NCBI GenBank assembly: GCA_000209465.1 | Contig: GL890583.1 | Coordinates: 1 to 64,000, forward strand | Direction of reading: 5' to 3' | DNA: 64,000 nucleotides | Origin: Lachnospiraceae oral taxon 107 str. F0167 | GTDB lineage: Bacteria; Bacillota; Clostridia; Lachnospirales; Lachnospiraceae | The notes under the pieces: generated by a model | Told to the model about the DNA's origin: nothing | The model's input: the letters and a program-made list of their open reading frames with translations, nothing else | Databases searched by the model: none | Shown: one piece after another, positions 35,904 through 44,412 of the stretch | How the letters are laid out: each line of letters begins with the position of its first letter | Position numbering within the stretch: the stretch's first letter is position 1 | Made by a program: the position numbers and the translations under genes

Positions 35904-36317
35904 TTATTCAATACCTACCATTACTGATGTAGCCTTGATAATTGCATAAGCCTCTTTACCTACAGAAAGCTCAAGCTCTTCAACTGCGTTCTTTGAGATT
36001 GTAGAAGATACTACACCGAACTTGGTCTCAAGAGTTACAATATCATTTACAGAACCGCTTTGAATTCCCTTGATTATTCCGTGGAATTTGTTTCTTGCAG
36101 AGATCTTTGGAAGCTCTGTTGCAATCATAACCTCTGTAGCTTTGATGACAGCATATGCCGCATCACCCTTTTTAAGTCCCAATTCCTTTACAGCATTGAG
36201 TGAAATTGTGGATGAAATAACCTCGCCGTTTGCTTCGATAGAAACGATAGCATTAACAGCACCCTCATTAATATTAGTTACAATTCCTTTAAACTGATTT
36301 CTTGCACTTATTTTCAT
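35904..36317 (-). CDS. Mop/TOBE molybdate- or tungstate-binding protein (molbindin)
   Basis: This 137-aa protein consists of two tandem Mop/TOBE repeats, each starting KISARN-x-F-x-GI (residues 2 and 71) and containing the VSSTISxNAVEEL-like and YAVIKATxVM motifs. Such molbindins bind molybdate or tungstate at subunit interfaces and act as stores or sensors. No modABC or molybdopterin genes are adjacent. A pair of palindromes upstream suggests a regulated promoter. Confidence 0.9.
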   Translation of the reverse strand: MKISARNQFKGIVTNINEGAVNAIVSIEANGEVISSTISLNAVKELGLKKGDAAYAVIKATEVMIATELPKISARNKFHGIIKGIQSGSVNDIVTLETKFGVVSSTISKNAVEELELSVGKEAYAIIKATSVMVGIE

Positions 36318-36331
36318 TATGTAAAAACCTC

Positions 36332-36389
36332 ATGTTAAAATATTTTACACAAAACGTAAAGCTTTATGTAATAGAAAATATTTTAACAT
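36332..36389. repeat. 15-bp inverted repeat flanking 28 nt upstream of the Mop gene
   Basis: ATGTTAAAATATTTT (36332-36346) and its exact complement (36375-36389). Each arm includes TTAAAATATTTTA, which is itself palindromic. On the minus strand one arm overlaps a -10-like TAAAAT downstream of TTGCTA (16-bp spacer), so these may be operators for the Mop gene. Confidence 0.55.
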
Positions 36390-36440
36390 ATATAAATAAA
36401 ATAGCAAGTTTTTCCGAGATAAATGCCTTTTTTCATATAC

Positions 36441-36469
36441 TTGACTTATATAGGTGATATAATTATAAT
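36441..36469 (+). promoter_or_regulatory. degV promoter
   Basis: TTGACT (36441-36446) and TATAAT (36464-36469) with a 17-bp spacer give a near-consensus sigma-A promoter. Confidence 0.8.
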
Positions 36470-36470
36470 G

Positions 36471-36493
36471 AATGTAGTTTTAAAAACTACATT
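36471..36493. promoter_or_regulatory. 23-bp perfect palindrome at the degV transcription start
   Basis: AATGTAGTTTT (36471-36481) and its exact complement (36483-36493) flank one central A. It starts 1 bp after the -10 box, covering the predicted start site, the position of a repressor operator. Confidence 0.65.
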
Positions 36494-36510
36494 AAACGGA
36501 GTTAAAAAAT

Positions 36511-37353
36511 ATGACATATAGATTAATTGGGGATAGTTGTAGCGATTTAGATGAGAATCTGAAAAAAAATGAAAATATAAGAATAGTGCCTCTGACACTT
36601 GAAATCGGAGACTATCAGGTAATAGATGATGATAAGTTTAATCAAAAAGATTTTATAAAAAGAATGGCTGAGTCAAAAGTCGGTGCAAAGAGTGCATGCC
36701 CTTCTCCCGAAGCTTTTAAAGAGGCTATGGAATGTGATACGGATATGATATTTGTGGTGACACTTTCAGACCATTTAAGCGGAAGCTATCAGAGCGCTGA
36801 AATCGGAAAAAATCTTTATGAAGAAGAGTATGAGAAAAAGGATATTTTGGTACTTTCTTCAAAGTCCGCTTCAGCAGGGCAATACAGACTTATGCTGGAA
36901 CTTGAAAAATTATGTGAACAGGGGCTTAAGTTTGAGGAGATATCAAAAAGAATAACAAAGCTAAGAGATGAGATGAAGACATATTTTGTGTTGGAGTCAC
37001 TTGATACATTAAGAAAAAACGGAAGGCTTTCTGCTGTAACCGCATTTATAGCATCGGCTCTTAATATTAAGCCTATTATGGGAGCAGTGGACGGTGTTAT
37101 AGTAAAAAAGGACCAGCAAAGAGGCATGCAAAAGGCACTCATAAAGATGGTGGAACTTGCGATAGAGGAGGCCGGAGAAAATACGAAAGAAAAGATAGTA
37201 TGTATAACTCATATAAATAATGAGGAGAGAGGCGAGTATGTAGCAAATCTTTTTCGTGATTGCAATAAGTTTAAAGATGTAAAGCTTGTAAACGGTGCAG
37301 GTGTGGCGACCATGTATGCAGGTGATGGCGGTATAGTACTTGCAATAGGATAA
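36511..37353 (+). CDS. DegV-family fatty-acid-binding protein
   Basis: This 280-aa DegV-domain protein binds a fatty acid and, as a FakB, can present it to a FakA kinase for phosphorylation. The N-terminal GDSCSDL, the SHLSGSYQS-like segment (TLSDHLSGSYQSAE, about residues 88-101) and the GRLSAVTAFIASALNIKPIM block (about 171-190) are conserved. It is monocistronic, with a strong promoter overlapping a palindromic operator candidate and a terminator. The fakA kinase gene is not in the window. Confidence 0.92.
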   Translation: MTYRLIGDSCSDLDENLKKNENIRIVPLTLEIGDYQVIDDDKFNQKDFIKRMAESKVGAKSACPSPEAFKEAMECDTDMIFVVTLSDHLSGSYQSAEIGKNLYEEEYEKKDILVLSSKSASAGQYRLMLELEKLCEQGLKFEEISKRITKLRDEMKTYFVLESLDTLRKNGRLSAVTAFIASALNIKPIMGAVDGVIVKKDQQRGMQKALIKMVELAIEEAGENTKEKIVCITHINNEERGEYVANLFRDCNKFKDVKLVNGAGVATMYAGDGGIVLAIG

Positions 37354-37368
37354 ATCTTAAATATATGA

Positions 37369-37402
37369 AAGTACACAATAATAAATTGTGTACTTTTTTT
37401 GG
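37369..37402 (+). terminator. intrinsic terminator after degV
   Basis: AAGTACACAAT (37369-37379) pairs with ATTGTGTACTT (37385-37395), followed by T's. Confidence 0.9.
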
Positions 37403-37482
37403 ATTTATGATAAACTATTTTTAGAATACATAGATGGATAATATTTATGTTTGATTTACTATAAACATTTAGCGAGGGTTAT

Positions 37483-38781
37483 ATGAATTTACTTGAGGCA
37501 AAAAATATATTAAAAAACAACGGGAATAAATTATTTGAAGAGCTTTATGGAAAGAATGAAGTTGAAAAAAATCTAAAGAGATATGAATGTATCTTAAACG
37601 GTTTTTCAAAAGAGTTCGGCAAAAAGGATATTAAGCTTTTTTCATCTCCGGGAAGAACGGAAATCTCAGGGAATCATACGGACCACAATAACGGCAAGGT
37701 GCTTGGAGGAAGCATAAATCTTGACTGTATAGCTGTAGCGGCAAAAAACGACAGTGATATTGTAAATATTATAAGTGAGACATTTTCACAGAAGTTCAAA
37801 GTAAATATAAAGGATATTGAGCCGGGGGTTGAGAAAATAGGCACTGTGGAGCTGTTAAAGGGTATTCTGGCAGGATTTAAGAAAAGAGGGGCGATTATAG
37901 GCGGTTTTGATGCCTATATCAGCAGCAATGTTATTTCAAGTGCCGGAGTAAGCTCATCAGCCGCTTTTGAAACTTTGATATGTCAGATTATAAATACATT
38001 ATTTAATGACAATAAATTATCAAAAACAGATTATGCCTATATAGGAAAATATGCAGAGAATATTTACTGGGATAAATCAAGCGGGCTGCTTGATCAGATG
38101 TGCTGTGCCTATGGCGGACTTATCAGTATAGATTTTAAAAATCCCGATTTGCCGAAGGTGGATGAGATAGATTTTGATTTTGCAGGTGCCGAACATGATT
38201 TGATTATAGTTCAAACAGGAAGAGGTCATGCGGATCTTTCTGCTGATTATTCATCCATACCTGCAGAAATGAAAATGGTGGCAAAATATTTCGGCAAAAA
38301 CACATTGTCGGAAGTAAATGAAGAAGAGTTTTATAAGAATATAATAAAGATAAGAGGATTTGCCGGAGACAGAGCTATACTTAGAAGTATCCATTTCTTT
38401 GATGAAAACAAAAGGGTTGAAAAAGAGGTGAAGGCTTTGGCGGAGAATGATTTTGAAACATTCTTAAAAAATATTACAGATAGCGGTAATTCATCATGGA
38501 AGTATCTGCAAAATGTATATACCAATAACGCACCGAATGAGCAGGGAATCACCGTGGCATTGTCACTGTCGGAAAAATTTTTAAATGAAAGGCATATTGG
38601 AGCCACCAGAGTACATGGCGGCGGGTTTGCCGGAGTTATAATGGCAATGGTGCCTGAAAAATACAGTGATGAATATATTGCCTATATGGATAAATTTATG
38701 GGCAAGGGTTCATGTTATAAAATGAAAATAAGACCTTATGGTTCTATATGTTTAAATGAATTTTTTAAGGAGGATAAATGA
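37483..38781 (+). CDS. galK: galactokinase
   Basis: This 432-aa GHMP-family kinase phosphorylates galactose at C1. SPGRTEISGNHTDHNNG (about residues 53-69) is the galactokinase signature, SAGVSSSAAFETL (about 152-164) the ATP-binding loop, and GATRVHGGGFAGVIMAM (about 369-385) the C-terminal GHMP motif. It is slightly longer than E. coli GalK (382). No galT or galE is adjacent. It overlaps the next gene by 4 nt (ATGA). Confidence 0.93.
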   Translation: MNLLEAKNILKNNGNKLFEELYGKNEVEKNLKRYECILNGFSKEFGKKDIKLFSSPGRTEISGNHTDHNNGKVLGGSINLDCIAVAAKNDSDIVNIISETFSQKFKVNIKDIEPGVEKIGTVELLKGILAGFKKRGAIIGGFDAYISSNVISSAGVSSSAAFETLICQIINTLFNDNKLSKTDYAYIGKYAENIYWDKSSGLLDQMCCAYGGLISIDFKNPDLPKVDEIDFDFAGAEHDLIIVQTGRGHADLSADYSSIPAEMKMVAKYFGKNTLSEVNEEEFYKNIIKIRGFAGDRAILRSIHFFDENKRVEKEVKALAENDFETFLKNITDSGNSSWKYLQNVYTNNAPNEQGITVALSLSEKFLNERHIGATRVHGGGFAGVIMAMVPEKYSDEYIAYMDKFMGKGSCYKMKIRPYGSICLNEFFKEDK

Positions 38782-39158
38782 AAGAAGAACAATATTCGCT
38801 AGCCTGCCTGATTGTAGGAATACTTAGCTGTGTACTTTGTTGTATGTGCCTTGGAATACCGCTTGGAATAGCCGGAGTAGTACTGTTTGTTTTATCAATG
38901 GGAAACGGGCATGGGGTTGATGCAAAGGCGGGATTTGGACTTGCACTGTCTATAGCAGGATTTATACTTTCCGTTGTTACAATAATTTTATTTATATTGT
39001 TTATGTTAGGAATGACAGATACCGATTATCGTTATGACGATAATTGGTATGACCATTTCAGTGATTACGGTAATTCACTGGATTATGGTGATTATTATAA
39101 TCTGCCGTTTAAATTTGATTTTGATGATAATTTTGATGTGGAAATAGACGAGTTATAG
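38778..39158 (+). CDS. small DUF4190-like membrane protein
   Basis: This 126-aa protein has two hydrophobic helices (about residues 8-36 and 52-77) joined by a Gly/His loop, followed by a strongly acidic, Tyr/Asp-rich cytoplasmic or external tail (DYRYDDNWYDHFSDYG...). The helix pattern with cysteines (CVLCCMCLGIPLGIAGV) resembles DUF4190 proteins. Its start overlaps the galK stop, so it is translationally coupled. The function is unknown. Confidence 0.75.
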   Translation: MKEEQYSLACLIVGILSCVLCCMCLGIPLGIAGVVLFVLSMGNGHGVDAKAGFGLALSIAGFILSVVTIILFILFMLGMTDTDYRYDDNWYDHFSDYGNSLDYGDYYNLPFKFDFDDNFDVEIDEL

Positions 39159-39184
39159 AATGATTTTTAGTAAAGGATAAGCTT

Positions 39185-39637
39185 ATGAAATGCCCGTTTT
39201 GCCAAGCGCAGGAAACAAAGGTGATTGACTCTCGCCCGGCAGAGGACAACTCTTCTATAAGAAGGAGAAGGCAGTGCGAGAAATGTAATAAAAGATTTAC
39301 CACCTATGAGAAACTTGAAACCATACCTCTTATGGTTATAAAAAAAGATGATACCAGAGAAAATTTTGACAGATCCAAAATAGAAGCAGGTATTATACAA
39401 AGTTGCCATAAAAGACCTGTTTCTACCGTTATGATAAGAAAGACTGTAGATGATATAGAAAACCAAATCTATTCTATGGAAGTCGGTGAAATACCTACCA
39501 GAAAGATAGGTGAGCTTGTGATGGAAAAATTAAAGGATTTGGATGAGGTTGCCTATGTAAGATTTGCATCTGTATACAGGGAGTTTAAGGATGTAAATAC
39601 TTTTGTGGATGAGATTGCAAAACTGTTAAAGAAATGA
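39185..39637 (+). CDS. nrdR: transcriptional repressor NrdR
   Basis: This 150-aa NrdR represses ribonucleotide reductase genes when dATP is high. An N-terminal zinc ribbon (CPFC...CEKC, residues 3-34) with RRRRQCEKCNKRFTTYE is followed by an ATP-cone (about residues 49-139). Sequence and length are typical. It overlaps yqeG by 4 nt, opening a compact nrdR-yqeG-aroE-aroQ gene string. Confidence 0.97.
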   Translation: MKCPFCQAQETKVIDSRPAEDNSSIRRRRQCEKCNKRFTTYEKLETIPLMVIKKDDTRENFDRSKIEAGIIQSCHKRPVSTVMIRKTVDDIENQIYSMEVGEIPTRKIGELVMEKLKDLDEVAYVRFASVYREFKDVNTFVDEIAKLLKK

Positions 39638-40152
39638 TTTTTATGAATAAACTTTTTCCGGATTTATATAAAAAAGATATATATAATATAGATTTTAAAA
39701 AGCTCTACAATAGGGGCTTTAGGGCGGTGCTTTTTGATATTGATAATACCTTGACAACACATGGAACAAGGGCAAACAGAGCTAATATAGAATTTTTTAA
39801 ATCATTAAGAAAAATAGGATTTAAAACCTGCCTGATTTCAAATAATAAAGAAAAAAGAGTGGCTCCATTTGCAAAGATGGTATCCTCGCCATATATATAT
39901 AAGGCAAATAAGCCTTCAAAAAAGGGTTATTTAAAGGCTATGGATATTTTGAATGTCAAAAAAGAAGAGACGGTATTTGTGGGAGACCAGATTTTTACCG
40001 ATATTTGGGGTGCGAACAATGCAGAGGTATATTCTGTTTTGGTTAATCCTATCAGCCCCAAGGAGGAGATACAGATAGTATTAAAAAGATTCTTTGAAAA
40101 AATAGTGCTGTTCTTTTATAAAAGGAAATTATCAAAGAGGAAGAAAAAATGA
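39634..40152 (+). CDS. yqeG: YqeG-family HAD phosphatase
   Basis: This 172-aa HAD subfamily IIIA phosphatase has FDIDNTLTTHG (about residues 36-46) carrying the nucleophile aspartate and FVGDQIFTDIWGAN (about 118-131) the C-terminal Asp pair. Substrate is not settled; related enzymes act on phosphatidylglycerophosphate or other phosphates. An alternative ATG at 39643 would shorten it by three residues. It overlaps nrdR and aroE by 4 nt each. YqeG next to aro genes matches Firmicute gene order. Confidence 0.9.
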   Translation: MIFMNKLFPDLYKKDIYNIDFKKLYNRGFRAVLFDIDNTLTTHGTRANRANIEFFKSLRKIGFKTCLISNNKEKRVAPFAKMVSSPYIYKANKPSKKGYLKAMDILNVKKEETVFVGDQIFTDIWGANNAEVYSVLVNPISPKEEIQIVLKRFFEKIVLFFYKRKLSKRKKK

Positions 40153-41024
40153 TAAACGCCAGTACAAAAATATATGGAATTATAGGAAATCCTGTTTCTC
40201 ACAGCCTTTCACCTCTATTACAAAATACTTTGGCAAATGAAATGAATATAGATATGAAATATATGGCATTTCATGTAAAAGAAAATATAGAAGATGCTAT
40301 AAAAGGGGCATTTTTTTTGGATATAAAGGGATTTAATATAACCGTTCCATATAAAAGGGATGTATTAAGCATTGTTGATGAAATTGATGAGAGAGCAAAA
40401 AAAATCGGTGCAATAAATACTCTTGTTAAGACATCAAAAGGATATAGGGGCTATAATACCGATATTATAGGACTGTGTAAATGTATAAAAAATAACGGGC
40501 TTTCTATAAAGGATAGGGATATTATTTTACTTGGAGCGGGTGGTGCCGCAAAGGCTGCGCTTTATCTTGCAATTGAAGAGGGTGCAAGGTCTATTACCAT
40601 AGTAAACAGAAATATAAAAAGGGCTGAAGAATTAAAAGCGGAAGTTTTTAACAGCTTTAAAAATATATCCACAATCTCTTTGGATGATTTGAAAAAAAAT
40701 ATTGATATATTGGAGTATAAGGATTATTTTGTATTCCAAACTACAGATGTGGGTATGTTTCCTAATATAAACAGCTGTATAATTGATGATAATGAATTTT
40801 ATAAAAAATGTGATTCGGGTATTGATCTTATCTATACACCATTTGAAACTGCATTTATAAAAAAAATGAAAGAAAACGGCAAAATCTGTATCAACGGACT
40901 TGATATGCTTATTCTTCAAGGTGTTGAGAGTTTTGAAATATGGAATGATGTCAAAGTAAGCGAAGATATAATAAAAAAAGTGAAAGCATTGTTGACGGAG
41001 AAGCTTAGAGAGAGAATGGGATGA
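40149..41024 (+). CDS. aroE: shikimate dehydrogenase
   Basis: This 291-aa enzyme reduces 3-dehydroshikimate with NADPH. The shikimate site GNPVSHSLSPLLQN (about residues 12-25) and the catalytic lysine in NITVPYKRDV (about 64-73) are present. The NADP motif is GAGGAAKAALY (about 125-135). It overlaps yqeG and aroQ by 4 nt, so aroE-aroQ are tightly coupled. Confidence 0.96.
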   Translation: MINASTKIYGIIGNPVSHSLSPLLQNTLANEMNIDMKYMAFHVKENIEDAIKGAFFLDIKGFNITVPYKRDVLSIVDEIDERAKKIGAINTLVKTSKGYRGYNTDIIGLCKCIKNNGLSIKDRDIILLGAGGAAKAALYLAIEEGARSITIVNRNIKRAEELKAEVFNSFKNISTISLDDLKKNIDILEYKDYFVFQTTDVGMFPNINSCIIDDNEFYKKCDSGIDLIYTPFETAFIKKMKENGKICINGLDMLILQGVESFEIWNDVKVSEDIIKKVKALLTEKLRERMG

Positions 41025-41458
41025 AAATTCTGGTAATAAATGGTGTAAATATGAACTTCCTCGGTATAAGAAATAAGGAAGTTTATGGAAATAGAGATTA
41101 TAATTATCTTTTGGAAATGATTGAAAAAAAAGCAAAAGAGCTTGGCGTGGATGTGGAATGTTTTCAGAGCAACCATGAAGGTGCTATTGTTGATAAGCTT
41201 CAGGAAGCATATTTTGAAAAGCCTTTAGGAATTGTTATAAATCCTGCCGCATTTACACATACAAGTGTTGGTATAAGGGATGCTCTGGAAAGCCTTGATT
41301 GTATAAAGGTGGAAGTGCATATATCAAATATTTCCGACAGGGAAGAGTTTAGACACAGGTCAATTACACAGCCTGTATGTACAGGTCAAATAGCGGGGCT
41401 TGGTTTATATGGATATACTTTAGCAATGGAGTATATAATTGAACAAACTAAGTCTTGA
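41021..41458 (+). CDS. aroQ: 3-dehydroquinate dehydratase, type II
   Basis: This 145-aa type II dehydroquinase forms dodecamers and dehydrates 3-dehydroquinate. NGVNMNFLGIRNKEVYG (about residues 7-23) includes the conserved Arg and Tyr, NPAAFTHTSVGIRDAL (about 73-88) the Asn/His region, and VEVHISNISDREEFRH (about 96-111) the remaining active-site residues. It is upstream of efp, 64 nt away. Confidence 0.96.
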   Translation: MKILVINGVNMNFLGIRNKEVYGNRDYNYLLEMIEKKAKELGVDVECFQSNHEGAIVDKLQEAYFEKPLGIVINPAAFTHTSVGIRDALESLDCIKVEVHISNISDREEFRHRSITQPVCTGQIAGLGLYGYTLAMEYIIEQTKS

Positions 41459-41522
41459 TTTGATATAAAAATTGTTATAAAATAGTTCAAGTATCGCATG
41501 AAAGTTTTAGGAGGAAATAATA

Positions 41523-42083
41523 ATGGTTTCAGCAGGTGATTTTAAAAATGGTTTAACATTGGAGATTGAGGAAGGTCAGGTTTTTCAGATTCTTGAATTC
41601 CAGCATGTTAAGCCGGGAAAGGGAGCTGCATTCGTTCGTACAAAAATTAAGAATGTAATTACAGGTAGCGTTGTTGAGAGAACTTTCCGACCTACTGAGA
41701 AATTCCCACAGGCAAGAATAGACAGAGCGGATATGCAGTATTTATATTCAGATGGAGATATGTTCAATTTTATGAATGTTGATACATATGACCAGATCGC
41801 ACTCAATTCAGACAAGGTTGGAGACGCATTAAAGTTTGTAAAAGAGAATGAGATGGTTAAGATATGTTCATTCAACGGCAATGTATTCTCTGTAGAGCCG
41901 CCTTTATTCGTAGAGTTGGAAATTACAGATACAGAACCGGGATTTGCAGGAAATACGGCACAGGGTGCTACTAAGCCTGCAACAGTTGAAACAGGAGCAG
42001 TTGTTTATGTTCCATTGTTTGTAAATCTTGGTGATAAGATTAAGATTGATACAAGAACAGGTGAGTATTTATCCAGAGTTTAA
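41523..42083 (+). CDS. efp: elongation factor P
   Basis: This 186-aa EF-P relieves ribosome stalling at polyproline. It has three beta domains. The tip loop reads [10 protein letters not shown] (28-37), with K33 at the position that is often modified; no epmAB/ymfI-type modification gene is nearby. AGGAGG precedes the ATG. It has its own terminator 13 nt downstream. Confidence 0.97.
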   Translation: MVSAGDFKNGLTLEIEEGQVFQILEFQHVKPGKGAAFVRTKIKNVITGSVVERTFRPTEKFPQARIDRADMQYLYSDGDMFNFMNVDTYDQIALNSDKVGDALKFVKENEMVKICSFNGNVFSVEPPLFVELEITDTEPGFAGNTAQGATKPATVETGAVVYVPLFVNLGDKIKIDTRTGEYLSRV

Positions 42084-42096
42084 AATTTTAATGCTT

Positions 42097-42121
42097 GACG
42101 GTCGTTCTGACCGTCTTTTTT
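42097..42121 (+). terminator. intrinsic terminator after efp
   Basis: GACGGTC (42097-42103) pairs with GACCGTC (42109-42115), then six T. Confidence 0.9.
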
Positions 42122-42163
42122 AACAGCTTTATAGCATAAAATCAATATACAGAGTGGAGATAT

Positions 42164-43933
42164 ATGAAGACAATTATAGAATTGATTTCTGATGAATTAA
42201 AGTCCGCCTTTGTGAAATTGTCATATGATGAAAAATACGGAAAGGTCAATATATCAAACAGACCTGACCTTTGCGAATATCAGTGCAATGGAGCTATGGC
42301 GGCGGCTAAAGAATACCAAAAAAAGCCTATTGATATAGCAAATGAAGTGGTGGAAATATTAAAGGATAATGACAGTTTTGAAAAAATCGAGGCTATTATG
42401 CCGGGATTTATCAATATAAATATCAGCAATGACTTTATTGAAAAATATATGAAAGATATGTCAGCAGCACCGAAGTATGGAATTGAGCTTGATAATCCTT
42501 CAAAGAAAATAATAATCGACTATGGCGGTGCAAATGTGGCAAAACCTCTGCATATAGGTCATTTGCGTTCAGCTATTATAGGTGAGAGCCTAAAGAGGTT
42601 GGGAAGATTTTTCGGAAATGAAGTAATAGCTGATGTGCATCTGGGTGACTGGGGTTTACAGATGGGGCTTATAATAGAGGAGCTTAGAGAAAGAAATCCT
42701 GAGCTTGTATATTTTAAAGAAAATTATGATGGCGAATTCCCAAAAGAGGCACCATTTACATTGAATGATTTGGAAGAAATATATCCGGCGGCATCAAAAA
42801 AGTCAAAGACGGATGAGGAATTTAAGCAAAGAGCACAGGAAGCCACTTTGGCACTTCAAAGTGGATATAGACCTTATAGAGAGATATGGCAACATATAAT
42901 GAATGTATCTGTAGAGGATTTAAAGAAAAATTACAGTTCATTACTTGTAGACTTTGATATTTGGAAGGGCGAGTCGGATGCCGATCCTTATATTCCGGAT
43001 TTGATAAAAGACCTTGAGGATAGAAAAATAGCCGGAGTTTCAGAGGGAGCTTTGGTTGTAGATATAGCTATGGAGGGTGATAAAAAGGAATTACCCCCAT
43101 GTATTATAAGAAAATCAGACGGTGCGGCACTCTACGCCACATCAGATCTTGGAACTTTGATTGAAAGAGAGAAGCTTTATTCTCCTGATGAATATATTTA
43201 TATTGCGGATAAAAGACAGGAACTTCACTATACACAGTTTTTCAGAGTATCAAGAATTGCGGGTATAGTTCCCGATAATCATGAGCTTAAATATATAGGT
43301 TTCGGTACAATTAACGGAAAAGACGGAAAACCTTTAAAGACCAGAGACGGTGGAGTGGTTCGTCTTGAAACCGTGATTAAGGATATCGAGGATGCGGTAT
43401 TTGCAAAGATAAAGGAATCAAGAGATATATCTGATGAGGAGGCAAGAAATACCGCAAAGATTGTAGGTCTTGCAGCTATAAAATATGCGGATCTCAGCAA
43501 TCAGGCGACTAAGGATTATATATTTGATATTGACAGATTTACTTCCTTTGAAGGAAATACAGGACCTTATATTCTTTATACAATAGTTAGAATAAAGTCT
43601 ATTCTTGAAAAATATTATGAGAGCGGCAGTGAGAAGGTAAGTCTGAATGATTTGACCGTTCCAAAAGAGGATATTCATAAAAAGCTGTATATGGAACTTG
43701 CGGGATATAATGAGATTATGAGGGCGGCATGGACTGAGCTTGCTCCGCATAAAATATGCCAATTTATATATTCGGTTTCAAATACATTTAATTCCTTCTA
43801 TCATGAAATAAAAATACTCTCTGAGAGTAATGAAACAAAAAAGAAGGGATACCTTGCAACCATACTTCTTACAAAGGAGCTGCTTGAAGCGGCTATAGAT
43901 CTGCTTGGAATAGAAGCACCGAATAAAATGTAA
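42164..43933 (+). CDS. argS: arginyl-tRNA synthetase
   Basis: This 589-aa class I synthetase has the HIGH motif in KPLHIGHLRSAIIGESLKRL (about residues 127-146). The KMSKS equivalent is the degenerate GKPLKTRDGG (about 387-396), as usual in ArgRS. The N-terminal additional domain and the C-terminal DALR anticodon-binding domain (from about residue 460) are present. It has a GGAG site before the ATG, is monocistronic and shows no T-box. Confidence 0.97.
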   Translation: MKTIIELISDELKSAFVKLSYDEKYGKVNISNRPDLCEYQCNGAMAAAKEYQKKPIDIANEVVEILKDNDSFEKIEAIMPGFININISNDFIEKYMKDMSAAPKYGIELDNPSKKIIIDYGGANVAKPLHIGHLRSAIIGESLKRLGRFFGNEVIADVHLGDWGLQMGLIIEELRERNPELVYFKENYDGEFPKEAPFTLNDLEEIYPAASKKSKTDEEFKQRAQEATLALQSGYRPYREIWQHIMNVSVEDLKKNYSSLLVDFDIWKGESDADPYIPDLIKDLEDRKIAGVSEGALVVDIAMEGDKKELPPCIIRKSDGAALYATSDLGTLIEREKLYSPDEYIYIADKRQELHYTQFFRVSRIAGIVPDNHELKYIGFGTINGKDGKPLKTRDGGVVRLETVIKDIEDAVFAKIKESRDISDEEARNTAKIVGLAAIKYADLSNQATKDYIFDIDRFTSFEGNTGPYILYTIVRIKSILEKYYESGSEKVSLNDLTVPKEDIHKKLYMELAGYNEIMRAAWTELAPHKICQFIYSVSNTFNSFYHEIKILSESNETKKKGYLATILLTKELLEAAIDLLGIEAPNKM

Positions 43934-43942
43934 ATAGTTTTC

Positions 43943-43986
43943 AGATCTGTTATGCTTATTAACAAAGGTATGACAGATCTTTTTTA
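43943..43986 (+). terminator. intrinsic terminator after argS
   Basis: AGATCTGT (43943-43950) pairs with ACAGATCT (43973-43980), extended by a few internal pairs around a long loop; a T run follows. Confidence 0.75.
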
Positions 43987-44412
43987 TTTTTCAAAAAAAT
44001 ATTTTTGCTATATTATTTTTATTTAGATTGAAATTTTCTATGTAAAAATATAGACTAAAGGTAACATATTAAATCAGAGATATAGAGATTTATATTAAGA
44101 AATATTTGTAATAATTATTTTTTTCTATACCGGAAAGATTATGTATTCAAAAAAATGCAATATAAATTTTCAAAAATCATCTATAAGTTTGTACAAATAT
44201 GGTATAATAAAGGAAAATAATGGTGAAAAGATGCTTAAAACAGCAGTATACCAAAAGACTAAGAATAGATTTGGTTTCTTAGTTTATTTGTGCGTTAATA
44301 GATTATGTTTTGCTTTAGAATAATCTGAAATTTGACAATGAAATTGACATTTGAACGCAAAATACTGCAGTATTTCTTACATTTATTTACCTGAAAAGAA
44401 GAGGAGAAAAAT
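43987..44412 (+). other. rnf upstream region with extended -10 promoter
   Basis: This 426-bp AT-rich gap holds an extended -10 (TGG-TATAAT, 44200-44208) with no good -35, giving a leader of about 200 nt before rnfC. TTGACA occurs at 44332 and 44344 without a suitable -10. A 60-codon open frame at 44141-44323 lacks a ribosome-binding site and is not called. No riboswitch consensus was recognised. Confidence 0.4.

Noticed and set aside
44141-44323. 60-codon open frame upstream of rnfC
   Set aside because: No ribosome-binding site, no recognisable protein features and AT-rich composition; it lies across the predicted promoter.
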